44,752 bases of DNA from Thermoplasmata archaeon (GCA_027314915.1 DAHUZZ010000015.1:1-44752), one strand, 5' to 3'. Numbered from the stretch's first letter, positions 1-9,026 are shown. Made by a program: numbers and translations. The notes: generated by a model not told the origin, from the sequence alone.

Positions 1-341
1 TCCCACGCGAGCTGGCGTCGGGTCATGTGGAAGAGGCCCCCGAAGTCGAGGTAGGGCACCCTGGCGTCGAGACAAGCGGCCATCACGTCGAGGTTGAACC
101 CGTACTGGACGGCGTTCACGCAGACCGTCGCGCCCCGGAGCAGCTCGACGAGGGGGGCCCGATCCCGGACGTTGACGCGCACCGCCCGCGCGCTCGGACC
201 GGCCGAACGGGCCGCCGCCTCCGCGAGGGCGAGATCGAGGTCGCCGACGACGATCTCCGAGAACGACCCCCGTCGCGCAAGGTCGCGCACGGTACAGCGG
301 CCCGTGAGCCCCCCGCCCCCCAGAACGATCGCGCGCGCCAT
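1..341 (-). CDS. Saccharopine dehydrogenase-family NAD(P)-dependent oxidoreductase, partial
   Basis: Minus-strand reading frame starting at ATG 341 and running off the left edge, so only the first 113 residues are present. The N-terminus is a Rossmann nucleotide-binding fold: a beta strand, the glycine-rich loop GGGGLTGR (residues 8-15), then a second strand ending in an acidic residue (VVGDLD). A later stretch, VPYLDFGGL, is typical of saccharopine dehydrogenase-like proteins such as saccharopine or lysine-6-dehydrogenases. Those enzymes act on lysine-derived or related amino-acid substrates. The neighbouring aminotransferase and aldehyde dehydrogenase genes agree with amino-acid catabolism. 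A weak TATA-like TTCTTCTA lies on the minus strand about 35 nt upstream. It is divergent from the aminotransferase at 471. The family call is fairly sure; the substrate cannot be told from this fragment. Confidence 0.75.
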   Translation of the reverse strand, partial: MARAIVLGGGGLTGRCTVRDLARRGSFSEIVVGDLDLALAEAAARSAGPSARAVRVNVRDRAPLVELLRGATVCVNAVQYGFNLDVMAACLDARVPYLDFGGLFHMTRRQLAW

Positions 342-470
342 GGTTCTCCGCGGGCGGCGGGAGACCGGGCCCGTAGAAGAACCCCCGCCCCCGGCCCGGG
401 AGGCCGCACGGGGCCCCGCGTGGCAAGCATCTTAGGCCGAGCGCACGTCGGTCGGACGCACAGGGCATCC

Positions 471-1841
471 ATGGACGACGAGGAGGCGCGTCGGACCATC
501 CGCGAGACCAACTACGCGACCTGGCGGCGGCAGCGCGGGTGGGATCCTCCCCTCATCGTCCGGGCCGAGGGCTCGCGGTTCTGGGACAGCTCGGGGAAGG
601 AGTACCTGGACCTCGCCTCCCAGCTCATCGCGACGAACCTGGGGCACGGCAATGCCGCGCTCATCGAAGCCCTCCGGAAGCAGGCGGAGACGCTCCCCTA
701 CGTCGCCCCGGGCCTCGGGACGCACGCCCGGGCGGAGCTCTCCGCCGCCCTCGGGGGGGTCCTTCCGCCGGGGCTCCGCCACTACTTCTTCACGAGCTCC
801 GGGACCGACGCCAACGAGGCGGCGCTCAAGATCGCGCGCGTGGTGACGGGGCGGACCAAGGTCATCTCCCGGTACCGGTCCTACCACGGGTCGACCGCCG
901 GGTCCATCTCCGTGACCGGCGACCCCCGACGGCGGGGCTCGGAAGCGGTCGGCCGGGTGCCCGGGACCGTCTTTGCGCCCGACTGCTACTGCTACCGCTG
1001 TCCCTTCCACCTCGAGTACCCGAGCTGCGGCGTCGCCTGCGCCGAGTACGTGGACTACCAGCTCACCCACGAGGGGGATGTCGCGGCGATGATCCTCGAG
1101 CCCGTCGTCGGCACCAACGGCGTGATCGTCCCGGTGCCCGAGTACCTGCCCCGGATCCGCGCCATCACGAAGCAGCACGGGGTCCTCCTCATCGCCGACG
1201 AGGTGATGACCGGCTGGGGGCGGACCGGCCGCTGGTTCGGGGTGGACCACTGGGACGTCCGCCCGGACATCCTCACGACCGCGAAGGGCATCACCGGCGC
1301 CTACGCGCCGCTCGGCCTCGCGGCGACCACCCGGGAGCTCCACGATGCCTTCCTGGACCGCTACTTCCCCCACGGGCACACCTACGAGGCCCATCCGCTC
1401 ACCTTCGCCCCGGCGATCGCGGCCATCTCGGAGTACCGGCGGCTGGGGCTCATCGACCGCTCCCGGACCGAGGGCGCCTACCTCCTCGAGCGGCTCCGGA
1501 CGATCGCCGGTCGGCACCCGTCGGTGGGCGAGGTCCGGGGGCTGGGTCTCTTCTCGGCGATCGAGCTCGTCCGGGACCGGGGGCGGCGGGAGCCGTTCAA
1601 CCTCCCGGGGGACGTCGTCGAGGGGATCCCGCTCGTGGTGGATCAGGTGGTCCAGGCCATGCGGAAGGAGGGCGTGTACGTCATGGGCTGGATCTCGCAC
1701 CTCCTCGTCGCCCCGCCGCTCATCATCGCGCGCGAGGAGCTCGACCGCGGGCTCGACGTGCTCGACCGGGCGCTCCTGATCGCCGACGCGCAGGTCGCCC
1801 CGCCGGGCGCGCCGCCGACCGCGGCTACGGCCAGCGGCTGA
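471..1841 (+). CDS. Class III PLP-dependent aminotransferase (omega-amino acid:pyruvate type)
   Basis: 456-residue class III aminotransferase, probably moving an amino group from an omega- or beta-amino acid to pyruvate or 2-oxoglutarate in the cytoplasm. Visible landmarks are SSGTDANEAALK (residues 109-120) for cofactor phosphate binding, the YHGST loop near 138, the cofactor Asp in IADEVMTG (D243), and the PLP lysine in TTAKGITG (K272). A Cys-rich insert with six cysteines lies at about residues 172-190, possibly a metal site. ATG 471 is chosen because upstream in-frame codons overlap the divergent dehydrogenase and do not look like protein. A weak TATA-like ATCTTAGG lies about 38 nt upstream. 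The 3' end overlaps the converging MMSDH gene by 17 nt. Pairing with MMSDH suggests a beta-alanine:pyruvate type role; taurine:pyruvate or GABA aminotransferase are alternatives. Confidence 0.85.
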   Translation: MDDEEARRTIRETNYATWRRQRGWDPPLIVRAEGSRFWDSSGKEYLDLASQLIATNLGHGNAALIEALRKQAETLPYVAPGLGTHARAELSAALGGVLPPGLRHYFFTSSGTDANEAALKIARVVTGRTKVISRYRSYHGSTAGSISVTGDPRRRGSEAVGRVPGTVFAPDCYCYRCPFHLEYPSCGVACAEYVDYQLTHEGDVAAMILEPVVGTNGVIVPVPEYLPRIRAITKQHGVLLIADEVMTGWGRTGRWFGVDHWDVRPDILTTAKGITGAYAPLGLAATTRELHDAFLDRYFPHGHTYEAHPLTFAPAIAAISEYRRLGLIDRSRTEGAYLLERLRTIAGRHPSVGEVRGLGLFSAIELVRDRGRREPFNLPGDVVEGIPLVVDQVVQAMRKEGVYVMGWISHLLVAPPLIIAREELDRGLDVLDRALLIADAQVAPPGAPPTAATASG

Positions 1842-3297
1842 GGACCGTCTTCGGCCGGGTGTAGAAGAGCGCCGCCTCCGTCCCGGTGGCGGCGAGGTCC
1901 CCGAAGACCGAGCCCTTCCAGCCGACGAACGGGAAGTAGGCGGGCGGCGCCGGCACCCCGAGGTTGATCCCGAGCATCCCGGCCTCGATCCGCCCGCGGA
2001 ACCGGCGCGCCGCCTCGCCGCTCGAGGTGAAGATCGCGGCGGCGTTGCCGAACCGCGACCGGTTCGCGATGGAGATCGCCTCGTCGAGGTCCGGGGCCCG
2101 GATCACGGCGAGCACCGGCCCGAAGATCTCCTCCTGCGCGACCTTCATCTCGGGTCGGACGTGGTCCAGGAGGACCGGCCGGAGGAAGTAGCCCCCGCCC
2201 GGGGCCGCCTCGGGGGCGGTGCCCTCCGCGGCCAGCACCGCGCCCTCGGCGAGCCCGAGCCGCACGAACCCCTCGACCCGGTCCCGGGCCTCGGCGCGGA
2301 TGAGCGGGCCCATCTCCGTCTCGGGCTGCGTCCCCGCGCCCACGACCAGGCGGCGGACCTCGGCGGCGAGCGCCGGCACGAGCCGGTCGGCCACCGGCTC
2401 GACCGCGACCACGACGCTCCCGGCGAGGCAGCGCTCCCCGGCCGAGCCGTAGGCGCTCGACATGATCGCCCGGGTGGCCCGCGCGAGGTCGGCGTCGGGA
2501 AGGACGATCAGGTGGTTCTTCGCCCCGGCGAGGGCCAGGACCCGCTTCCCCTGCCCGGCGGCCGTCGCGTAGATCGTCCGGGCGACGGGCGCGCTGCCCA
2601 CGAACGCGACGGCGTCGACCCCGGGATGGACCAGGAGCTCGTGCGCGGTCCCGGCCCCCCCGTGGACCAGGTTCACGACCCCCGGGGGCGTCCGGGCCGA
2701 CTGGAAGGCGCGGACGATCCGTTGGGCGGTCATCGGGACCCGCTCGGAGGGCTTGAGCACGACCGTGTTGCCGCAGACCACCGCGAGCGGCACCATCCAG
2801 AGCGGGATCATCGCCGGGAAGTTGAACGGGGTGATGGCGGCGACCACGCCGACCGGCTCGCGGTGCGTCTCGACGTCGATGCCGGCGGCGACGCCGGAGA
2901 GGATCCTCCCCTGGAGGAAGGTCGGAGCGCTCTGGGCGAACTCGAGCGCCTCGAGGCCCCGCCGGAACGACCCGGCGGCATCCTCCCGGATCTTCCCGTG
3001 CTCGGCGACGATCCCGTCGACGATCTCCGTCGCCTGGCCCTCCAAGATCTCCTGGACCCGCCGGAGGAGCCGCGCCCGCTCGGGGACGGGGGTCGACGAC
3101 CAGCCGGGGAGCGCCGCGCGCGCGGCCCGGACCGCCCGGTCCACCTCCGCGGGCGCGGAGAGCGGCACGTGGGCGAGCGGCACCCCCGTGGCCGGGTCCG
3201 GCACCGGGAGGGCGGAGCCCGCCTCGGCGTCCACCCAGGCGCCGTTCACCAGGTTCTGGAGCCGCGCGCCGGACGGGCCTTCGGGGAGGGTCGCCAC
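1825..3297 (-). CDS. mmsA: CoA-acylating methylmalonate-semialdehyde dehydrogenase
   Basis: 490-residue aldehyde dehydrogenase of the methylmalonate/malonate-semialdehyde class, which converts the semialdehyde, NAD+ and CoA to propionyl- or acetyl-CoA with loss of CO2. The class is shown by the catalytic motif GSAGERCLAG (Cys290), by AGAKNH at 257-262 replacing the general-base Glu motif of hydrolytic ALDHs, by FVGSAPVAR, and by a C-terminal FVGWKGS. ITPFNFP (155-161) and LKPSE (181-185) form the NAD pocket. Start is GTG 3297, the only start giving a full N-terminus. A minus-strand TATA-like GTAGAAGTAAT sits about 25 nt upstream, suggesting a leaderless transcript. It converges on the aminotransferase at 471-1841. 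Likely roles are the end of beta-alanine, valine or pyrimidine breakdown. Confidence 0.9.
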   Translation of the reverse strand: MATLPEGPSGARLQNLVNGAWVDAEAGSALPVPDPATGVPLAHVPLSAPAEVDRAVRAARAALPGWSSTPVPERARLLRRVQEILEGQATEIVDGIVAEHGKIREDAAGSFRRGLEALEFAQSAPTFLQGRILSGVAAGIDVETHREPVGVVAAITPFNFPAMIPLWMVPLAVVCGNTVVLKPSERVPMTAQRIVRAFQSARTPPGVVNLVHGGAGTAHELLVHPGVDAVAFVGSAPVARTIYATAAGQGKRVLALAGAKNHLIVLPDADLARATRAIMSSAYGSAGERCLAGSVVVAVEPVADRLVPALAAEVRRLVVGAGTQPETEMGPLIRAEARDRVEGFVRLGLAEGAVLAAEGTAPEAAPGGGYFLRPVLLDHVRPEMKVAQEEIFGPVLAVIRAPDLDEAISIANRSRFGNAAAIFTSSGEAARRFRGRIEAGMLGINLGVPAPPAYFPFVGWKGSVFGDLAATGTEAALFYTRPKTVLSRWP

Positions 3298-3425
3298 CCT
3301 CCCCGGCAGGACGCGGCATTACTTCTACCCGGCGCGGGCGGGAGTTCACGGTAGCCCTTTTACCCCCGAAGCTCGTGGCGAGCTCGCCGTCGGGGCCCCC
3401 CGGGGGTCGGCGGCTCGGAGGCTCC

Positions 3426-4796
3426 ATGCCGGACCCGCGTCTCACCGCCGCGATGGCCGAGTACCAGCGCCGGACGCCCCATTCGGCCGCCCTGTGGGAG
3501 CGGGCCCGGGAGCACACGCCGCTCGGCGTGCACAGCAACTACCGGTTCCTCGAGCCGTACCCGTTCTACGTCCGCCGGGCGGAGGGGGTGCACCTCTGGG
3601 ACGTCGACGACCACGACTACCTCGACTTCAACATGGGCTTCGGCGGGCTCGCGAGCGGCCACGCCCACCCCCGGATCCGGGAAGCCATCGAGCGGCAGCT
3701 CCAGGACGGGATGCTCTACGGTTACGAGTGGGAGGGGACCCCCGCCCTGACCGAGCGGCTCTGCCGACGGTTCGGGATGTCGAAGATCCGGTTCAGCACG
3801 ACGGGGCTCGAGGGCACGCACCACGCGCTCCGGATCGCCCGGGGCCACACGAAGAAGCGCACGATCATCAAGTTCGAGGGGGGGTACCACGGCTCCCACG
3901 ATGGACTCCTCGTGGGGGTGAAGCCGCGGCCCGAGGTGGCCGGCCCCTCCCATCGCCCGGAATCGGTCCCCTCGGGGCCGGGGATCCTCTCCGAGGTCGC
4001 CTCCGCCACCCGGGTGGCCCCGTTCAACGACCTCGCGTCCACCGAACGGATCGCCCGGGAGGTGAAGGACGACCTGGCCGCGATCATCGTCGAGCCGATC
4101 CCGATGAACATGGGGCTCATCCTGCCCGAGCCCGGGTTCCTGGAGGGGCTCCGGGAGCTCGCGACGCGGCTCGACGCGTTGCTCATCTTCGACGAGGTGA
4201 AGACCGGGGCGAAGTACCCGCACGGGGCCGCCGGTCGGTTCGGGGTCCGGCCCGACCTCATGGTCCTCGGGAAGTCCATCGCCTGCGGCGCCCCGCTCTC
4301 GGCGATCGCCGCCGGCAACGGGATCCTGGAGGGGATCGGTCCGCGGAAGATCCCGCACGCGGGCACCTTCAATTCGAACCCCATCTCGATGGCCTGCTGC
4401 CGGGCGACGCTCGACCACGTGATCACCGACGAGAACCTCGCGCGCGCCGCGCACCTGTGCGCCCGGCTCGCGAAGGGCTACACCGAGATCTTCCGGGACG
4501 CCAAGGTCGTGGGCCACATCTCCTCGGACGGCCCCTCCGGGACCGTCTACTTCAGCGACCACCCGGTGCGCGACTGGCGGAGCTTCCTCACCGTGGACGG
4601 CGACCGTTCCATCCTGTACTACTACCTCGGCCTCAACCGCGACCTGATCCCCTCGGGGACCGGGGCGGACGAGCAGTGGACCATCTCGGTGGTCCACACC
4701 CCCGCGGACATCGACCGCCACCTCGAGATCCTCGCGGGGTTCGCCCACGAGCTCACCGGCGCTCCGGTCGTGGGGGAGATCGAGGAGTCGGTCTAG
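3426..4796 (+). CDS. Class III aminotransferase, glutamate-1-semialdehyde aminomutase-like
   Basis: 456-residue PLP enzyme of fold type I. Its overall pattern resembles glutamate-1-semialdehyde 2,1-aminomutase (HemL): TTGLEGTHHALRIAR (125-139), the pyridine-binding Asp in IFDEVKTG (D256) and the PLP lysine in VLGKSIACG (K283). The canonical SGTEA phosphate loop of HemL is altered to TGLEG, so it may be an aminotransferase rather than the heme-pathway mutase. Start is ATG 3426, preceded by an SD-like GGAGG at 3416-3420; a TATA-like CTTTTACC lies near 3357. The next aminotransferase follows after 16 nt on the same strand, so the two probably form an operon. No other tetrapyrrole gene is nearby and the context is amino-acid catabolism. 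Family sure, substrate unknown. Confidence 0.8.
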   Translation: MPDPRLTAAMAEYQRRTPHSAALWERAREHTPLGVHSNYRFLEPYPFYVRRAEGVHLWDVDDHDYLDFNMGFGGLASGHAHPRIREAIERQLQDGMLYGYEWEGTPALTERLCRRFGMSKIRFSTTGLEGTHHALRIARGHTKKRTIIKFEGGYHGSHDGLLVGVKPRPEVAGPSHRPESVPSGPGILSEVASATRVAPFNDLASTERIAREVKDDLAAIIVEPIPMNMGLILPEPGFLEGLRELATRLDALLIFDEVKTGAKYPHGAAGRFGVRPDLMVLGKSIACGAPLSAIAAGNGILEGIGPRKIPHAGTFNSNPISMACCRATLDHVITDENLARAAHLCARLAKGYTEIFRDAKVVGHISSDGPSGTVYFSDHPVRDWRSFLTVDGDRSILYYYLGLNRDLIPSGTGADEQWTISVVHTPADIDRHLEILAGFAHELTGAPVVGEIEESV

Positions 4797-4812
4797 CGCC
4801 GGGGGGAGTCAT

Positions 4813-6348
4813 ATGGACCGGAGCCCTTCCGAACCGCGGGAAGGATCCCCCGCGGCGATGTCCGACCGTCCCACCGAGCTCAGCTTCCCCGACGCCCCGC
4901 ACCTGGTGGTGCCCCCGCCGGGCCCGAAGTCGCGCGAGCTCCTGGACCGGCAGGCGCTGCTCGAGAGCCCTTCCGTCGTCTACCCGCGGCACTTCCCGAT
5001 CGCGATCGCCCGCGCCCGCGGCTCGACCCTCGAGGACGTGGACGGCAACCGGTTCATCGACTGGGTCGCCGGCATCTGCGTCCTGAACCTGGGCCACGGC
5101 CACCCCCGGGTCCGGGCGGCCGTGGAGCGCCAGCTCGACCGCATCTGGCACGCGCTCGAGCTGCCCACCGAGGCCCGGATCGACTTCCTGGAGGCGCTCC
5201 TCCCGCGGCTCCCGGGGGAGCTCAAGGACCGGGCGAAGGTCCTCTTCACCGTCACCGGCGGCGATGCCGTGGAGACGGCGGTCTCCATCGCCGACCACCT
5301 CAAGGGGCGGCGCGGCACCATCGTCTTCTCCGGCGCCTACCACGGCGTCCACGGCGGCGCCGTCAACCTGACGAGCGGGAAGCGCTACCACAAGACCTCC
5401 TCCTTCCGGGGCGGCGCCCTGGTGCGGGTGCCCTACCCGGACCCCTACCGGCCCCTCCTCGACGCCGACGGATCCGCCCAGGGGACCGTCCGCTACCTCG
5501 AGCACCTCCTCTCGGACCCGCACTCGGGGGTGGACGAGGTCTCCTCCATCCTGGTCGAGCCGATCCTGGGCGAGGGCGGCTACGTCCTCCCGCCGCCGGA
5601 CTTCCTCCCCTCGCTGCGGGAGCTGTGCGACCGCCACGACCTCCTCCTCATCGTCGACGAGGTCCAGACCGGCCTCGGGCGGACCGGGAAGCGCTGGGCG
5701 ATCGAGCACGCGGGGGTCTCCCCCGACCTCCTGTGCAGCGCGAAGTCGATCGGCGGCGGCCTCCCGCTCTCCCTCGTCGCCTACCGGCCCGATCTCGGCC
5801 CCGAGCTCCCGCCCGGCTTCCACCTGGGGACCTTCCGCGGCAACCCGCTCGCCCTCGCCGCGGGCACCGAGGTGCTCCGCGAGCTCGACGACGGGGGATG
5901 GATCGCCCGCGCGGCCCACCGCGGCCCGAAGCTCCTCGAGGAGTTCCGGCAGCTCGTCGCCCACGACGGGACCATCGGGGAGGTGCGGGGCCGGGGGTTC
6001 ATGATCGGGCTCGAGTGCGTGAAGGAGCGGACCCACCGGGTCCCCTTCGGCGAGCGCGCGCGGTCGATGCGCCGGGAGCTCCTCTCCCGGGGCGTCCTCA
6101 TGCACACCTGCGGCGGCTACGACCACGTGCTGAGGTTCATGGCCCCGCTCACGATCGAGGACCGGCTCCTCGAGCGCGGCCTCGAGGCCTTCTCGGACGC
6201 GCTCGGCCCCTCGAGCGCGCCCTCCGCCGTCGCCCGGCCGAAGGGGCCCCGCACGCTCCGGGCCGAGGGCGCGGAGGTCACCCCGGTGCACTCGGGGTTC
6301 GGCGGCCCCGAGCCGATCCCGCCGGGGCTCCCCTTCCGGCACCCGTGA
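4813..6348 (+). CDS. Class III aminotransferase, 4-aminobutyrate/ornithine type
   Basis: 511 residues. The N-terminal GPKSRELLDRQALLE segment and the DVDGNRFIDWVAGI strand are typical of archaeal 4-aminobutyrate/ornithine aminotransferases and of the Pyrococcus broad-specificity amino-acid racemase, which share this subfamily. Landmarks are TGGDAVETA (148-156), YHGVHGG, the PLP-ring Asp in IVDEVQTG (D282), the PLP lysine in CSAKSIGGG (K311), and GTFRGNP. ATG 4813 has a purine-rich SD-like GGGGGGAG just upstream; ATG 4858 is a possible later start. The C-terminal 40 or so residues (Pro/Gly-rich) look like a lineage-specific tail. It sits 16 nt behind another aminotransferase and converges on a semialdehyde-type dehydrogenase 7 nt beyond its stop, a pairing expected for omega-amino acid oxidation. 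Aminotransferase versus racemase cannot be decided here. Confidence 0.83.
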   Translation: MDRSPSEPREGSPAAMSDRPTELSFPDAPHLVVPPPGPKSRELLDRQALLESPSVVYPRHFPIAIARARGSTLEDVDGNRFIDWVAGICVLNLGHGHPRVRAAVERQLDRIWHALELPTEARIDFLEALLPRLPGELKDRAKVLFTVTGGDAVETAVSIADHLKGRRGTIVFSGAYHGVHGGAVNLTSGKRYHKTSSFRGGALVRVPYPDPYRPLLDADGSAQGTVRYLEHLLSDPHSGVDEVSSILVEPILGEGGYVLPPPDFLPSLRELCDRHDLLLIVDEVQTGLGRTGKRWAIEHAGVSPDLLCSAKSIGGGLPLSLVAYRPDLGPELPPGFHLGTFRGNPLALAAGTEVLRELDDGGWIARAAHRGPKLLEEFRQLVAHDGTIGEVRGRGFMIGLECVKERTHRVPFGERARSMRRELLSRGVLMHTCGGYDHVLRFMAPLTIEDRLLERGLEAFSDALGPSSAPSAVARPKGPRTLRAEGAEVTPVHSGFGGPEPIPPGLPFRHP

Positions 6349-6355
6349 GGCGGTC

Positions 6356-7834
6356 TCAGCGGTAGTTCACCGAGATGAGCTTGACCTCGGTCATCTCGCG
6401 CATCGCGTCCGCGAGCCCCTCGCGGCCGAGCCCGCTCCTCCGGATCCCGCCGAACGGGAGCGCGTCCCACCGCAGGTTCGTCGGATCGTTGATGTGGACC
6501 CCGCCCGCCCGGATCCTCCGGGCCAGCTGGAAGGCCTGACGCAGGTCGTTGGTGTAGAGGGCGGCCTGGAGGCCGTAGGGCGTGCCGTTGGCGATCCGGA
6601 TCGCCTCGTCCTCGTCCCGGAACCGGAGGATCGGGGCGATCGGCCCGAACGGCTCCTCCCGCGCGACGAGCGCCTCGGGGGTCACCCCGTCGAGGACGGT
6701 CGGTTCGAAGAAGTAGCCCGCCTCGCCGGCCCTCCGGCCGCCGCCCGCGAGCACCCGGGCGGACCGGCCCCGCGCGTCCTCGACCATCTCGTGGAGCCGG
6801 TCGAGCGCCCCCGCGTCGATCACCGGGCCCACCTGGGTCGATTCCTCCAGCGCGGGCCCCACCCGGAGCGCGCGGGCCGCCTCGGCGAGCCGCTCCGCGA
6901 AGCGGTCGGCGATCTCCTGGTGGATGAGGAGCCGCTTCGAGGCGGTGCAGACCTGGCCGGAGTAGCTGAAGACGCCCCGGACCGCCTCCGCGACGGCGCG
7001 GTCCAGGGGCGCGTCGGGCAGGACGATGAAGGGGTCGAGCCCGCCCATCTCCAGGATGAGCCGCTTCGTGCCCCGCGCCGCCCGCTCCGCGATGGCCCGC
7101 CCGGTCTCGGTCGAGCCGGTGAAGGTCACGAGCCGGGTCGCGGGGTGCTCGATGAGGGCGTTGCCGACCGCCCCGCCCGGTCCCAGGACGACGTTGAGGA
7201 CCCCGTCCGGGACCCCGGCGGACCGGATCACCTCGGCGAGCTTGAGCGCCGTGAAGGGCGCCGAGCTCGTCGGCTTCACGACCACCGGGTTGCCGGCGGC
7301 GAGGGCGGGGGCGACCTTGTGGGAGAGCAGGTTGAGCGGGAAGTTGAACGGGCTGATCGCGACCACCACGCCGATCGGGTCGCGGACGGTGAAGAGGAGC
7401 CGGGACTCGTTCCCGCTGGGCCGCGCGTAGGCATCCGCCGGGAAGGTCTGCCCGGTCAGGTGCCGGCACTCCTCCGCGGCGAAGCCGTAGACCTCCGAGG
7501 CGCGGTCCGCCTCGATGCGGGCGTCCGTGACGGGCTTGCCGACCTCGCGCGCGATCAGCCGGGCGAACTCCTCGCGCTGCTCGGCGATCCGGCGGGAGAT
7601 CTCCCGCAGCAGCCGCGCCCGCTCGTGGGCCGGGGTCGTCGCCCAGCGCTCCTCGAGCCGGGCCGCCGCGTCGACGGCCGCCTCTGCATCCGCGGCGTTC
7701 CCGCGGGCGACGCGCCCCAGGGGCGCGGCCGTCGAGGGGTCCCGGAGCTCGTCGTAGGCGCCGGAGGAGGGGGCGACGTAGGCGCCCGCGATCAGGTGGT
7801 CGGCCCGGCCGTCGTGGGGCAGCGCCTCGGGCAT
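6356..7834 (-). CDS. NAD(P)+-dependent aldehyde dehydrogenase (semialdehyde type)
   Basis: 492-residue aldehyde dehydrogenase oxidising an aldehyde to its acid. SPFNFP (161-166, Asn164) and VVKPTS bind cofactor, LEMGGLDP carries the general-base Glu262, and SGQVCTASKR carries the catalytic Cys296. FGPIAPILRF and PFGGIRRSGLGREG are usual C-terminal motifs. The overall pattern is closest to succinate-semialdehyde, lactaldehyde and non-phosphorylating glyceraldehyde-3-phosphate dehydrogenases; EMGGLDP is common in this group. Start ATG 7834 lies about 29 nt from a TATA-containing palindrome at 7856-7870, so the message is probably leaderless. It converges on the GABA-type aminotransferase, consistent with successive steps (amine to semialdehyde to acid), although a role in glucose or lactaldehyde metabolism is possible. 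Confidence 0.87.
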   Translation of the reverse strand: MPEALPHDGRADHLIAGAYVAPSSGAYDELRDPSTAAPLGRVARGNAADAEAAVDAAARLEERWATTPAHERARLLREISRRIAEQREEFARLIAREVGKPVTDARIEADRASEVYGFAAEECRHLTGQTFPADAYARPSGNESRLLFTVRDPIGVVVAISPFNFPLNLLSHKVAPALAAGNPVVVKPTSSAPFTALKLAEVIRSAGVPDGVLNVVLGPGGAVGNALIEHPATRLVTFTGSTETGRAIAERAARGTKRLILEMGGLDPFIVLPDAPLDRAVAEAVRGVFSYSGQVCTASKRLLIHQEIADRFAERLAEAARALRVGPALEESTQVGPVIDAGALDRLHEMVEDARGRSARVLAGGGRRAGEAGYFFEPTVLDGVTPEALVAREEPFGPIAPILRFRDEDEAIRIANGTPYGLQAALYTNDLRQAFQLARRIRAGGVHINDPTNLRWDALPFGGIRRSGLGREGLADAMREMTEVKLISVNYR

Positions 7835-7855
7835 CGGCCGGTGGTCACCGCGCGC

Positions 7856-7870
7856 CGAACTTTAAGTTCG
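7856..7870. promoter_or_regulatory. Perfect palindrome containing the TATA box of the aldehyde dehydrogenase gene
   Basis: CGAACTTTAAGTTCG has two perfect 7-bp arms around one central base. Its core TTTAA lies about 29 nt upstream of the minus-strand ATG at 7834, the expected spacing for an archaeal TATA box with a leaderless transcript. A dimeric repressor bound here would cover the TATA box. The regulator is unknown. Confidence 0.5.
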
Positions 7871-8003
7871 TTCGCCGCGCCGGTCCCGGCCCCCCGGGCC
7901 GCCCGGTCGCCTTCGGACCTACGGACGGGCCCCCGGCACGAAGCTTATCTACCTCTTCGGGCGACGCGGCCGGCTGGCACGGGCCCGCGCGGGTCCGGGT
8001 GAG

Positions 8004-9026
8004 ATGGCAGCCGACGAGTTCTCGATCGCCGGATTCATGGTGATCCGGAACGGCCTCCGGAACGGCTACCCGTTCCTCGAGGCGATCCGGTCCGTCCTGC
8101 CCCTCTGCGACGAGGTGGTCATCTCCGAGGGGTTCTCCGAGGATGGCACCTTCGAGCTCCTCGAGCGGTTCGCCCGGGCCCATCCGAAGGTCCGGATCCG
8201 CCGCGACGCCTGGGACATGCGGCCGGAACCCCGCATCAAGGGCGGCGGAGCCCCGATCCGCCGCGCGCTCAACGGGGTCAAGAAGGAGCTGACGGCCCCC
8301 TGGCTCTTCCAGTTCGATGCGAACGACATCGTCCCGGCGCGGAGCGTCCCGATCCTCCGGGAGCTGCCCCGGGTCTACCCCTTCCGGGAGCTCTTCGGGC
8401 TGCCGTACCGCCAGCTGATGGGCCGGTACTGGTTCAACGAGGAGTTCCGCTTCCGGCTGGTCCGCAACCGGCCCACCATCCGGGTCCTCTACGACGGCTG
8501 GACGATGGGCTACCACCTCGAGATCACCGACCTCCTGAGCCGGCGCGAGCTCCGCCGGCTCGCGAGCCGGACCGCGGTCGCGGTCCTCCAGGACCGGATC
8601 GCGGTCGGGCTCCCGGAGATGTACGTCGACCTCCCGGTGCCGATCTACCGGTACCACGGCATCTACCCGGAGCCGTTCGTGGAGAAGATGGCCACCAAGG
8701 TGAGCCTCCAGCGGAACGAGAAGTACCTCGAGCTCGCGCGCGACGGGCCGGGGATCCCCTCGCTGCTCGACGCCTACCGGTCGACGGGCGACTACGATGC
8801 CTTCTGGCGCCAGCTGCTCGAACGGATCCGCACCCTGGTCGGGACCTCCTACGAGATCAACAAGGAGGTCCGGTTCGTACGGTTCCTCCCCCAGGAGGAA
8901 CATCCGGCGGAGATCCGGCCGTTCCTCGGGGTGCCGCGCTACCTGCCCTCGCCCGATGGCGGGACGGAATCCCGGGGCGCGCGGGACCCCGGGGGCGCTC
9001 CCGCCGCCGGGGAACGAGGTCGGTAG
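8004..9026 (+). CDS. Family 2-like glycosyltransferase
   Basis: 340-residue protein with a GT-A-like N-terminal half. A first strand and loop (AGFMVIRNG), CDEVVISEGFSEDGT near 30-45, and FQFDANDIV near 110 occupy the positions of the nucleotide-binding strand and DxD-type motif of GT2 enzymes. The family usually moves a sugar from a nucleotide donor to a lipid or protein acceptor on the cytoplasmic side. No membrane segment is seen, and the C-terminal 30 residues are low complexity. ATG 8004 is the start; TATA-like CTTATCTA at 7944-7951 is about 55 nt upstream and GGGTGAG abuts the ATG. It could help glycosylate the surface proteins encoded just downstream; that link is inference from position. 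Confidence 0.65.
   Translation: MAADEFSIAGFMVIRNGLRNGYPFLEAIRSVLPLCDEVVISEGFSEDGTFELLERFARAHPKVRIRRDAWDMRPEPRIKGGGAPIRRALNGVKKELTAPWLFQFDANDIVPARSVPILRELPRVYPFRELFGLPYRQLMGRYWFNEEFRFRLVRNRPTIRVLYDGWTMGYHLEITDLLSRRELRRLASRTAVAVLQDRIAVGLPEMYVDLPVPIYRYHGIYPEPFVEKMATKVSLQRNEKYLELARDGPGIPSLLDAYRSTGDYDAFWRQLLERIRTLVGTSYEINKEVRFVRFLPQEEHPAEIRPFLGVPRYLPSPDGGTESRGARDPGGAPAAGERGR

Noticed and set aside
27-470. In-frame N-terminal extension of the first aminotransferase
   Set aside because: Low-complexity Arg/Pro/Ala-rich translation on the strand opposite the saccharopine-dehydrogenase-like gene. ATG 471 gives the normal family length.
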